Origin: Ceriagrion tenellum
Taxonomy: Eukaryota > Arthropoda > Insecta > Odonata > Coenagrionidae
Direction of reading: 5' to 3'
DNA: 64,000 nucleotides
Assembly: GCA_963169105.1 (NCBI GenBank)
Contig: OY720632.1
Span: 190,588,448 to 190,652,447 of the forward strand
Part shown: positions 12,423 through 23,700 of the stretch, piece after piece
How positions within the stretch are numbered: the stretch's first letter is position 1
Layout: each line of letters opens with the position of its first letter
Translations under genes and position numbers: made by a program
The notes under the pieces: model-generated
The model's input: the letters and a program-made list of their open reading frames with translations, nothing else
Databases searched by the model: none
Told to the model about the DNA's origin: nothing

Positions 12423-13535
12423 GTGAGACCAGCATTTAGGTGTCGTGCTGCCGGTAGCTATAGAGTTTTTTCAAGTGCCTTAGAGGATAAATTATTGCCC
12501 ATAGAACTAAGTTTTTTTAGGTTTGTTGCTAGTCACATTGAACCATTCCTCACTCTCTATCAAAGCGATTCACCCTTAGCCCCATTTCTTTTTACTGATT
12601 TATCAGTATTGATGTCAGATTTAGCTGTTGTGTTTGTCAAGGAAGAAGTCTTGAAGACTTATTCCCCAATGAAAGTTGATGTAAAGGATGTGAAAAATCT
12701 TATTGAGCCAAAGAAATTTCAGCTAAGTTTTGCAGTTAAGGCTAAAATGAAGAAACTCTCCTTGAAAGAGATTGAATTTGTGAAATTTAAGACTGACTGC
12801 ATACACTTTTTAAAAGAATTGTGTTTTAAATTACAATCTAAGTCACGACTTAAAAATGAGTTATGCAAAGTAATTACATTCTGTGATCCGTCCTTACTAC
12901 ATAATCGTAATAATATACTGTGTAAACTCTCAGAAAAGGCTTTTGAGATATTCCTATGTAGCAACTGGCTTATTGGGAACATATGTGATAAGATACTAAA
13001 AGAGTTTCAATCTGTTGCCGGGAAGGAGGCTTCACGATTGCCCTTCAAACACTATGAGAAATCCACGCAGCTCTTTCATCATTTTTGGAAGAATGTATTG
13101 ATTGAAAATCTCGCTTCTGATGGTCTAGCAAATTTTTTATTAAAAGTCCTCATATTGAGCCATGGCAATGCTTTCGTTGAGCGGGGTTTTCCAGTAAATA
13201 AACAAATGACTGTGGAAAACCTATTTAAAAAATTTCTAATTGTGTAGAGAATTGTCTATTATGCCATAAAATGTGAAGGTAGATTTTCTGAAGTTGTCAT
13301 AGGCAGAAAGATGATGTTCAAGTGCATAGAAGCCAGAAGTTGTTACCTGAAATGCTTAGAAAATCAAAGAAAAGCTAAGGTTGACGAACTGAAAGCGGAG
13401 AAAAACCGGCGGAGAATTATTGAGAAAAACGAGGAGTTGCAGAAGAAAAATGTTAGGCTTGTATCAGGCAAGCAGAATGAAGCTGAAGCAATTTATGAAC
13501 AAACTATAGAACTAAAAAAAATTCTCACTTAGTAA
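12423..13535 (+). pseudogene. hAT-like transposase-related protein with one in-frame stop
   Basis: One frame runs 274 residues from 12,423, stops at TAG (13,245-13,247) and then continues in the same frame through 13,532. Residues near the first stop read ILSHGNAFVERGFPVNKQ. This resembles the SHGNAxVERGFSxNK motif of hAT-derived proteins, near their C-terminal dimerisation region. The earlier part (IELSFFRFVASHIEPFLTLY, then PLAPFLFTDL) fits the same group. After the stop comes a Lys/Glu-rich, probably coiled-coil tail. The first about 15 codons look non-homologous, so the true start is probably missing or spliced. Apart from the one stop the frame is clean, which suggests recent loss. Confidence 0.6.
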
Positions 13536-14234
13536 CTTGTGTTGCCTTTATGGAAAACAGTGTAATTTTACGTTTAAAATATTTCATTATTTTGCTTTAT
13601 TCATGCATTTCCTTATTTTCATCACCCAATTGTTATTTTTCCGTAACATTTTATTGGATTTGATTTTGAAGAATGTGAAAGAAACATGTTCCTGAAGTTA
13701 TGTTTTAAATGTTTTATTAAATGAAACAATGAACTATCCATTTTGAAATTGGCGTTTATTCCTGAAGTTATATGCTTGTAAGAAACTTCATCAAATATTT
13801 GCCTGTATTTTCAATGTTATGTCATTCCGAGGATGCTCCATAACCGTTGGAATACATTTTATATCATAATTTTACTTAATTTTATTTTTGGGTTAATCTT
13901 TATCAGCTGTTAATCATATTTTTATCATGTGTAAATATGTTAATATTTCGTAAAATACACACTGTCAAAAAGTCTGGAAAATTGTGGAAGTAGTCTGGTA
14001 AGTCTGGAAAAGTCGGGGAATGTCAGCTTTGAGACTCGAGTGGCCACCCTTTTATTTTTATCAATGTTTTTGGTCAAAGGGCTTTCAGTCCAGGGTCACA
14101 TTCACATCATTTTGCAATGTAACCACCTTCAATGCAAACCATTTGTGAGCTGTTATTTTCTGTCTCATCTTTGTCCTACCCTATTATGTATTCGTGATTA
14201 GCATTAGACGCCATTCATTTGGTTCGTTTGTGGT

Positions 14235-14405
14235 GTGCTTTCTTCGGGGACGCCGAGGTGCGGTGCCCAGGCGCGGCTTTTTCACCGCGCGACGCTCGGC
14301 CCTCGCGTGATTAGAGAAGGGGTGGGAATGGGGTGGGAGCGGATCGTGAGTGTGTGTGACTGGACCGCCGCTCGCTCGAGTGTCAGTTCACGAAAGGAGC
14401 CATTT
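14235..14405 (+). promoter_or_regulatory. CpG-rich block with Inr-like motif, candidate promoter of the carrier gene
   Basis: This 170-bp stretch is much richer in G+C and CpG than its AT-rich surroundings. It ends with TCAGTT, a match to the arthropod initiator consensus, near 14,380. A GTAAAAT string that could act as a splice donor follows about 30 bases later. It lies 3.2 kb before the first recognised carrier exon on the same strand, so it could supply the missing 5' exon. No TATA box or downstream promoter element was found. The link to the gene is inferred. Confidence 0.3.
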
Positions 14406-14416
14406 TTTATTATGTA

Positions 14417-14830
14417 AAATCACCCTTTGAGTCAAAGCTGAAGATGTTGAGAGAAAATTGTGAGAATAACTCGACGATTCTATGAAATATTATTTCAGCT
14501 GGCTTCAACTAGTTTCTTCCCTATGTCGTATCTTCAAAGCTGAAAAACTTAGATTAATATTTTATGTTTTACCACCAAGTGTTGCCTCAACAATATAATT
14601 AATGATATTCATGATCATATTTTATACGATATTAATTTTACCTGAATTCATTTTACCCTGTATCCTTTGGCATTTGTTGTTTTTTTATGATGTATAAATC
14701 AGCTTTTGAGTAAAAGCTGAAGAACTTGAGTGAAAATTGTGAGAATAACTCGGCGATTCTTTTAAATATTTTTTAGCTAACACTCTAACTAGTCGCGTTC
14801 CAATGTAGCATCTTCAGTAAAGAAAAACTT
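14417..14830. repeat. Pair of diverged about 130-bp direct repeats
   Basis: 14,417-14,550 and 14,697-14,830 share AATTGTGAGAATAACTCG and the order AAGCTGAAGA...AGCT...ACTAGT...TCTTCA...GAAAAACTT. They lie directly after the CpG-rich block. Function unknown. Confidence 0.6.
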
Positions 14831-16154
14831 TGATTGTTTCCTGAAGATACCTCAGTGTAGAAAAAATAGTTGAATCAATAAAAATGTAGTCGGTGGAATC
14901 GCAAAATTTTTATTTGAAGTTCTCTCAATATTATATTGGCATTAAAAAATGTCTCGACCTCAGCCATCGCTCACGTAAAATAATAAGTTTTAGAAATGAT
15001 TTCTTCGACAACGGATGGGCACCTTACTTGTTTCGCTCCGATCAAACTCAGGTGGCGTATGTTCGCCTGGATAATCTTATACATACATATAAACACATAA
15101 TAAAATATCGCGGCGTGCGAGGGGGTGTTGCCCACCCGCTGTCGCGTCGTCCGCTCTCGCTTGCCAATTGGGTGTACTTACATCCCCCAGCCAAATTTTG
15201 TGTATTATCGAATTGTTCATCCCTCTGGAATGCTCGCATCATTTCCTGTGGATCTGTTCCGGTTCTGGCCCTAATTTTTGTTCGATATACCTGCCAAGGA
15301 AGCTGTCTTTTTCGAGAGGTGAAGATGGGGGTCCTTTGCGCTAATAAGGCCGTATCCGTAAGGTGGCCATTCATGGGGTGATTTGTGGAGATGAGGATGG
15401 TTTGGCATAACCCGTCTTCGGCGTTAGCCTACGGATAACGTAGAGAGGGTTCCATGGTCGCACGATCCACGTGAGCTCTTTAGGTGATTTCCACTTGCAA
15501 TCCAAGCATCGACATTCTGTCGAAAAATCTCTGACAATCCGGAATTCTTCCTTGAACCCAGTACCAGAGAAGAAAGTTTAGTATCCACCGCTTAATCTTA
15601 AATGTGAAGGGATTGCCATGAAATGTGTTCCTGTCGTTTTGCACCCTCCGAATGCCGTCGACGTCACTCAGACTCCAGAAATTAGGCAAATCCGCCATGA
15701 TTCTATGCATTGCTGGTTGATGTGCGTGCAGGACACGAATTATTCTTTCGTTCTCGCATTTACCGTGGCATACAATGCGCCTTCAACTCTTTGTTTTTCG
15801 GCTATGCGTCTTTAGAATTGACGCGCAAGTAGAAATTAGTGAATAAGCACTTTTATTCAATAACTCTGTTCGATACAACTTCATGTCGTCTTTTTCATGT
15901 ATGTATAACAAGACCTTCTTCCCTCTCCTTGGCTATCACTAAACCTGTGCTTAAAAGAGTCTATCGAGTTTTTACGATTCAATGTATGCTGTGTATTTTA
16001 AATAGAAATAAAAATATGGATAACCCCCGTCAGTACCGATAATTAATTCTGAAAGATATTTATTTTTAGAATGGAAAGAGGTTACAGATGAATTCTGGGC
16101 TGAATACGTAATGTCACTTTGTGCATCACGTATTCATCTACACCTACATACTAA
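14831..16154. other. Unassigned sequence with overlapping frames on both strands
   Basis: A 162-residue + frame (14,893-15,381) overlaps minus frames at 15,374-15,048 and 15,710-15,480. The minus pair lies in order and could be pieces of one old coding region. No domain was recognised in either reading. G+C is higher than in the flanks. Confidence 0.3.
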
Positions 16155-17312
16155 CGCGCGAGCCGCCGCATGGGCGTGTGGCAGGGGGTGATAGGTCACC
16201 AGCCGTGTAAAGGTGTAAGTTGTTTTGGAGATGAAATGGTGACATTTATTAAAGGAGTGTATTTAGTGGAGCTCAGTTTGTATTATGGTCGCTTATTGTG
16301 CGTGGAAAGAACGAGTTTTTGTACCTATCTGTTCAGCAGAGCATCTCTCTTATTTTATCGCATCTGTCAGACCTAGAAATGTAATGAGGCGTCATTATAA
16401 TATTCTCTGTGTCGCTCTGAAACACACCAGTTCTGAATTTATCAAGCAAACGAAGCCTAGCGTGTAGCCTCCGAGACTCTAGGGGCTCCCACCTTAATCC
16501 CTCTAACAGTTATGGTACACTATATATTCGTTTATAACAGTTTTTAACGATGCGTGCTGCTTTTCTTTGTGTTTTGTTAATTTTTTGGCTAAATCTTTAT
16601 GACCAGGGTCCCAAATGCTCGTGGCACATTCGAGATGTGGCCTAACCAGAGCGAAGTAGCATCTCTCTTTTACTTTTTCATCCGAGGACCTTCCAATCAT
16701 ACGCTTAACAAAACCTAGTTTCTTTAACCCTTTCCGGTCCTGTGATTCCAAATGGAATCACGTCGCTTTCCTGCGTCGAGCGTCGATTTTTTCATATGTA
16801 TTTCATGCAAATGATGATTTAATCTACCTAAGGTGAAAATATGTGGTGAGATAAAGTAAATTTATGAATTAATGAAAGTTATTTGAAAAAATCAACGCTC
16901 GAGGCAGGTGATGCGACGTGATTCCACCTGGAATCACGTCGCATTCCTGCGTCCGCGTCTGGATAGGAAAGGGATAATGCTGTGCCGCATGTGTTTTGTA
17001 TGTGTGTTCCCCACGATATATCAGAAGTTAAGATAACTCCAAGATTTTTACTGTATTTGAAGATTTTATATTTACTCCACCCACGGTATAGATATGGCAT
17101 TTGTGCGATGACTTTCGCAGGAAGTGAACTGTGGTGCATTTACCAATATTTAGTTCTAAACCCCACTCCTGACACCTATTCATGGTATTCGGTCCATGAG
17201 TACTGATGTGCCAGTCCAGATGCTCAGTAGATTCCTTGTATTTGCAATTTTTGCTGTCTGCAGTAGATAGCTTTATATATATATATATATTTGCATTATG
17301 TGGTGGCGTCAA
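16155..17312 (-). pseudogene. CR1-like LINE reverse transcriptase, split by a MITE
   Basis: The minus strand carries, in order, QEWGLELNIGKCTTVHFLRK (17,312-17,028), then LGVILTSDISWGTHIQNTCG (to about 16,978), then LGFVKRMIGRSSDEKVKERC followed by YFALVRPHLECATSIWDPGH (16,751-16,503). The 3' UTR follows, down to about 16,155. These are the thumb and post-RT regions of a CR1/Jockey-type polymerase. A piggyBac-type MITE sits between the second and third blocks. A (TA)n run lies at 17,273-17,290. Frameshifts and stops make it inactive. Confidence 0.8.
16728..16973. mobile_element. piggyBac-type MITE inserted in the LINE
   Basis: The ends are CCCTTTCC and GGAAAGGG, flanked by TTAA (16,724-16,727) and ATAA (16,974-16,977). 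TTAA is the piggyBac target and the right copy appears mutated. Inner palindromes GATTCCAAATGGAATC and GATTCCACCTGGAATC lie near each end. Removing the insert rejoins the LINE reading frame between Leu and Lys. It has no coding capacity. Confidence 0.75.
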
Positions 17313-17593
17313 GCTCTGGCATGCTGCTAATGAACCTATTTAGTAAAATTAACATTTAAATATGTCGTACATTGCTCATTGCGGTGAAAGTTTTTCTTTG
17401 AGAGAATTATTCCTTGCAATCTCATTGCTTATACCTCCAGGGAGCATGACTAATGGATGTTACGAAAACAATCTGAATGCTTTGATGAATTAAAGAAAAT
17501 TAAAGATGATGTCGAGTCTTTTGGGTATCATGTTATTGATATTGAAACCTCTTGTACTTTTGACGATAATTTTTTCTCTTCTCAACTTCACAG

Positions 17594-17728
17594 ATTGCTA
17601 CCAAAAATTATCAATGGCGGTATTGCAGGAATCATTGGCGTGTCATGTGTGTTTCCCTTGGACCTTGTCAAGACCCGGCTACAAAATCAAAAGGTTGGAC
17701 CCAGTGGGGAAAAGCAGTATGCATCCAT
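17594..17728 (+). CDS. GC1: Glutamate carrier, first recognisable coding exon
   Basis: Encodes [15 protein letters not shown] through KQYAS and the first two bases of Met45. It covers transmembrane helix 1 and the repeat-1 signature PLDLVKTR. The 5' edge is taken at the AG ending at 17593, which follows a pyrimidine-rich tract. The frame stays open upstream to an ATG at 17457, but that would add 46 hydrophilic residues that carriers of this type lack. The donor is AT|GTAAGTA. Confidence 0.9.
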
Positions 17729-20700
17729 GTAAGTAGAAGACTTCCGAGAGTCTGACCATCCTTTATTTTCCCTGGAGTCTTTTCAAATGCATTTGGTTTT
17801 TGATGGATTTTTTTCTTCTTCTCAGGTTGGACTGTTTTCGAAAGACCTATCGCGCCGAAGGATACTTTGGGATGTACCGAGGTATGTCTCGAAAGTGGGA
17901 ATGAAAATTGTTAGTGTTAAGTTAACGAGCAGTGATTTGTTATTCAAGTTCTTCGTGGTGGTTCAGAATTGAATCATACTCTAAATTGATCTTGTACTTA
18001 ATGTACCTAAATTTCTTCCTTTTCTTCAGTGTTCGCCATTAATTACTTTTTTACCATCAACTCACTTTCTTTTTACGTGTCACCTGTAAATTTATGCAGT
18101 CGTAAAGAGAGATCCTTGCTGATGTGTACATTATGGACTGTTTGATAATTACTTAAAAATCAAATTATGTATCTTGTTAGTGAAATTGATACTGCTCAAT
18201 TTTTTTCCCATTTATCTCATATCAAATGTCACAATACAGAAAACCATACCCTGGTGTCTTTATTAATATCATCAGTAACATGAGCCTTTTATAAAACACA
18301 GTCTTGCTTCAACTCTTTAGTACAGTCGCCTATCTCAGAGGCAAGATCTTCAGGTTGCTGGGTGTCGGACACCCAGGATAATTGTTTTATTTGATGAGTG
18401 CGAATCAAATTTTTATCTGTATTTTTTCTTTCTAATTATATTTATTACATTATACGTATGGCATTGGTTTAATTTTCCCCTTTACTTTTTACTGCTATGT
18501 GATGGTTTTGTTGTGGTCACTGTCTTGCAGGTTACATATGTCATTAGTATTGGATATATCACCAATGATTTCCTTTTCTCCCTCCGTAACTTCTAAAAGT
18601 TGAAATAATCTTTTATTCCCTTTTGTTTGCCGTAACACAGACTAAAATTTCCATATTTAATCACCCATTCATTCATTTCATTATTCTATCATTTGATTGG
18701 TTGATTTATGGACAGTACCTTATTCTGATGTCGTAATTTCTGGCAAATCGTTCAGTTTCCCCTCCCATAATTGATCCACCGTTGGATCCCTTTCAAAATC
18801 CTCACATCGTCTCCTTCTCTTAAGTTCGTCCAGAATTCCTACCCTTCCTCTCCCCCAGTGTTCTCCCCTCCCTCTACTATTGCCCTCTTCAACAGTTCCT
18901 CTCTTTTCGTAATGCCCTCCCTCACTCATCTCTTCCGTCTCCTCCGACCCTTCGCCACTTCTCCCCTCTCCTCTCCAACCATGTCCATCCATTCTCCACC
19001 TCCTCGTTCGTCCTCCTCGACACCACCCACCCAGCCTCTCGCCCTCTCTCCATCAGATCACCACACGCATACACACATCTCAAACGCCTCGAGTCTACGC
19101 ACACCCTCCGTTCACGAGGACCAAGTCTCCGACCCACACAGCGCCACGCTCCATTCTAAGTTTGCCCTAGCCTTTTGTTTACGTCTCTCCACTGACCGCC
19201 CCTCATCCAATTCCCTCCCCTTTTGAACGTGCTTCTACAGCCACGTTTTTATACTTAGCAATGGAAAAATAATGATTGCCGTTCACAGGAAAGCTGTCCT
19301 CCGCAGTAGGTCCCACTCGTCTTGAGAAGCCAAATGAATATTCACTCAGAAAAGCACGTCCAAAGGAGATAACTCTGATGAGAGCGCATCTCATTGGGCG
19401 AGAAAGATTTTCAGACCTCAGAATAGTGTATCGTGAGTAGGATGGAGCGGGTGAAAATGAAATACAGACCCACAGTCTCACACTTTGTACATTACTTTGA
19501 AAGACGCCGGTCGGCTTTGAACGAAAAATAAGGGGGAAGGTTGAACTAAGTGTTTACATTCCATTCCTGCTCAGTAATTGGTAATTGGAAATCCGAAAAC
19601 CCCTGTGCATACTTTGTATTCATATCGAAAAAGATTGTAAGTTGCTGAGGTCTCCCAACAAGGGCCATATCGTATGGTCTCATTATGTCTCGAAAGTTCT
19701 GGTGAGACCGTGAGATATCGGCTAAAATGGAGACCAAGTTAGTCACACCTCAATGGGCAGTGGGTGTTGGACTCGCAGAACTGCAACAAATGTATTTTTC
19801 ACTTACAGAGTACCTTAAATAAACCTAATATTGCATTCAATAAACTAAAAGAGACTTGATACTCAGCTAATAGTGGTATGCAATTGATTATCTGGATTGA
19901 TAAAAAATGTAGCATTTTTAAATCTCTCTGGGTGTTAAAAGCCGAGGCGACTGAACTGAAGGGTTAATAGCATTTATTAAAGCTTATTGATAAATGCTGA
20001 AGATCTCATATTTTAAGTTATAATCCAAGATTGATATGTTATGATGTATTGCAGATGGGACGAATAGTGATTTTCTCGAATTCGAATATAATAAAAAACC
20101 TCGAATACTCGAATATTTGAATACTTGATTTTCCAATAATTTATCGAATATTTTCAGAACACTTATTCGCAATCAGTTTTTGAACAAAATCCTAACTTAG
20201 ATTAAAAATTTTTACTCATTCACTATAAAATTTCAATTTACCTATTATATAATCAAATCAGTGAAATAATATACAAAAAAATCACTCCGAACTAACTCTG
20301 CTGAGCAATTCATTTATTGACGAACCTTAAGAAACATGAGCAAGAAAGCTATTTTAGAACATTTTATTTATCATCTTTTCAAAATATATGGTCGGATGAA
20401 ATCATTTATTTCATATTTGACTTTTGTCATACAAAGGATATTGCACTTTTACAAAAGAGAAGTATTGGGGTTATTACAATAATATTCAGTAGAAAATATA
20501 GCAGCCCATTAATTATTCAACAGAAAATTCTGCTTTAATTTTGTACATTTATTATGATTTGATATGCAGTAAAAATAACAATATGATTTCCAATTTAGGA
20601 ATAATGTTCAATGAAAAAACACCAATTTAAGGAACAGATCTGTGTACCAAATCATATGTTGTCAATATCATTCACTAGTCATTAAGTAATGCCACAGAGA

Positions 20701-23700
20701 CCCATCAGTGAGCAGCCACTTGGTAAACATGTCGCACTAGTACGTATTTTAAGTATTTAAGAATTTTGTCTGTTGTCAATGTTTGGATATTCGACGCATA
20801 TGCACAGACCACCTGCGTAACTTCCCAACGTATCATTTTCAAAGCGGGCGTGCGCGTAGCGTAAAGTAAATGGAAAACGCAGATTACGGGACATAAATAT
20901 TGCCGAAATAGTAAGAGAGTGTAGATTTATACGGGACATAAATATTGAGAGAGCGTAGTTCGCTCGGCATAAACTCTCTGTAACATTTATATAAAATTAT
21001 TTGGCTAATTGATCAACTGCTCCAGATGTGGTAGAAATGAGCATTGTATCATTTCTCTAAATTGAAGAAAATAATTTTAAGCGGAGCAAAACATTTTATT
21101 CACAAACGAAGCCCGTATGGAGCAGCAATCGTTGACGATATTTACAAGCTTTCTTAAACTTATATTCACGAAAAGCACACACGGGATTATTTTTGCACAA
21201 GGACGATATTATCTCGTAATAGTTGTACGAAAGAATTAATTCAGCAATGTTTCACTCAAGAACCAAAACAAAAGTACCTACCTAAATAAGTGGCATTATC
21301 AATGAAGGATGGCGTGTCCTCGCGGTTCTTCCGGAGCACTCGAAGTGATTAGTTCGTCAACTTGCCGAGCATAGCGCCACGGCGTGATATTCGAGGTATT
21401 CGAATTTCGCCCCTCGGCGTAATTATTCGTAATTCGAGATCACGAATGATTTCCAGTATTTGAGGCATTCGAGTATTTGCTGATGGTGATCACCCATTTC
21501 TAATATCTATCCATATCAAGCGTACTACAATTATATCAGAAGTAAACCATTGAGTTTACATAGATGACATGGAAAAGGTTGTCAATGATTCACATTTCAT
21601 TTTTTATTTCGAACTCACTTTTGCATTAATTAGCTTTTATATAAAAGCATGTTATCCAACTTTTTAAATGTATTCCTGTTACTAATACATGGAAATAATG
21701 TTCGATATACTATTGTATCGAGGATTGAATAATATATTTTCCTCATCCTTATAGGGCTGTGGCAACATTGTTGAAAAGAAAGATTACTGAGATTTGAAGA
21801 AGTTGCTAGTTCTTGTAACTATTGCGGGGCATGCATGCTATGTTGTTCATCTTTCGCTATGGCCTCCTGGAATTGTTCTCATGAGTAGAAAAATATTTGC
21901 TGCTAATGCAGTTGTATTGAGGACTGTGCATGATCTTACTCCTCTGCTACATGGCCATTATTATATCTCCATGGTGATAAAAACTTTTCATTAATTCTTT
22001 AAAAATTAGATGCTATTATTCCAATAGAAGTAATATCAGCACCCAATTACCTATTTCTTCTGCAATGTATGCCATTAACCATGAGATATCAGAGTGTTTT
22101 TCACTCTCCATGTTCGAAAATAGCCACCCTGACATTTTTACTGCCTTAAACTGGCCAGAAATGAGGGGTTTGTCTTGAGAAAAATATGGTAACTGAAGGC
22201 TCAGCCACAATTGATTTTTTTAATCAATGCTAAAAGTAAATAACTACTCTGCCATGTAGATGGCATAACTGAAGTCTGAGTTAAGCAATTGAAGACATCA
22301 ATGCAGTTTCTGTTGAGTTTGCATGTAAATAATATAATACAATCAACCATTCTATGAACAAAAGAACTGTAAGTTTTGCCTTTATGAATATCAGAAAAGT
22401 TCAAAGCAAATAGTTCTCTATATTGTGTGCTATCGGAAGTTGCGGATTGAATGAGTGATTTCACGTCAAATATTTTGCTTAACCTCTTCTATGTCAAATT
22501 TTATTATCATTAAAGCCATTAGTGATGCTAATCATGTCACTAAATTAACATTTTTTCTTTATCGTGTGCCACTCTAAAGACATAAATTACCCAGTTTCTC
22601 TTTTCAGGATTGCATTCACTGACTTTGATAACATATTATCCAGCATTTAATTTTATATACATTTGCAACAATTTGTTACCATGTTAACTGCTGCTAGGGA
22701 GTGCGGATTGAAGGACTGACAGCAGTAAATGTGGTGTTCATTTTGTTATTATGAAATAATATGTGAAATGGATAATGCTATGAAGTAATGCACAGTATTT
22801 ATTAGGACTTGTATGGCTTTTCTCGTGGATATTTCTATGTTATTCTTCACCTTATCTTCAGCAGCAATGAATACCCTCCTTTGAAACATTGCTTTTATGG
22901 CTGTAAACCTAAATGTGCCTTCTTAAATGAATGATTTCTCATAAACATATGAAATTATCATGTTTACATCTGTAGTCTACAAATATTCTTGTATATTAAT
23001 GTATTAAGAAGTGGCCAAACTAGCTACAACTTAGAGAATATTCCTGTTTCCAAGTATTTCAATACTAAAATATATGAATAATTTCATTTTTAGGGTCAGC
23101 TGTGAATATATTACTCATAACACCAGAAAAGGCAATAAAATTAGCTGCAAATGATTTCTTTCGCCATCACCTTTCTACGGGCCCTGGGTGAGTTGAATTT
23201 TTGCTCATCATAACATTTTATTGAAAGACTGTGTTTATTTGCACTGATGGTATGTCTTGCGAATTATCATGAGTTTGAGAATAGTGGTATGAAGGAATTG
23301 ATTAAAGCTTGGATTGTGTTGAAAAACCCTATAAAATGTCCCAGGGTGTAATCTTGTTGTATTCATTTTGGGGGTCACAGTGGAAGGATGGTACCTAAAC
23401 CTGCATTTTCTCTCTCTGTTTACTACAAATTGACTGCTGTGTGTTGCATGTGTGTCAATGGAAAACAAAGAAGGAATTAAAATTAAGTGCTTCATCGAGG
23501 TGTAATAAATGCATTACAATTGGCAGTAAATTTGAAATTCATGTGCTAAACATGAATATGTAATACACATGTACCAGCGTTATGTCAACTGACCTTAGGA
23601 TTTTTATGGTTTTGATAATGCTCTTTTTTGAGAACTATCAGAAATGTCAGTACTTCAAAAATTTTACGTTGTATTTTTTTCTTGCGGGTGCATGTCTATT

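Larger units (their letters stand above)
10968..14050 (+). mobile_element. hAT-like DNA transposon
   Basis: The left end is CAGGGTGGCCAC at 10,968 and the right end is GTGGCCACCCT at 14,040-14,050. These form short inverted ends starting with CAGGG, as in hAT elements. Both ends also carry CTGGAAAA and GTCAGGGAATGTC strings in the same orientation. The interior holds a transposase-like reading frame at 12,423-13,532. The flanking 8-mers do not match, so no target duplication supports the exact boundaries. The two ends could come from different copies. Confidence 0.6.
17882..23093. other. Intron 2 of the carrier gene
   Basis: This 5.2-kb intron contains a LINE fragment at 18,720-19,225 and a possible DNA element at 20,053-21,501. 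The rest is AT-rich and unassigned. Confidence 0.85.

Noticed and set aside
17457..17593. 46-residue N-terminal extension of the glutamate carrier
   Set aside because: Not family-like, and a strong acceptor precedes the conserved part. Kept only as an open question.
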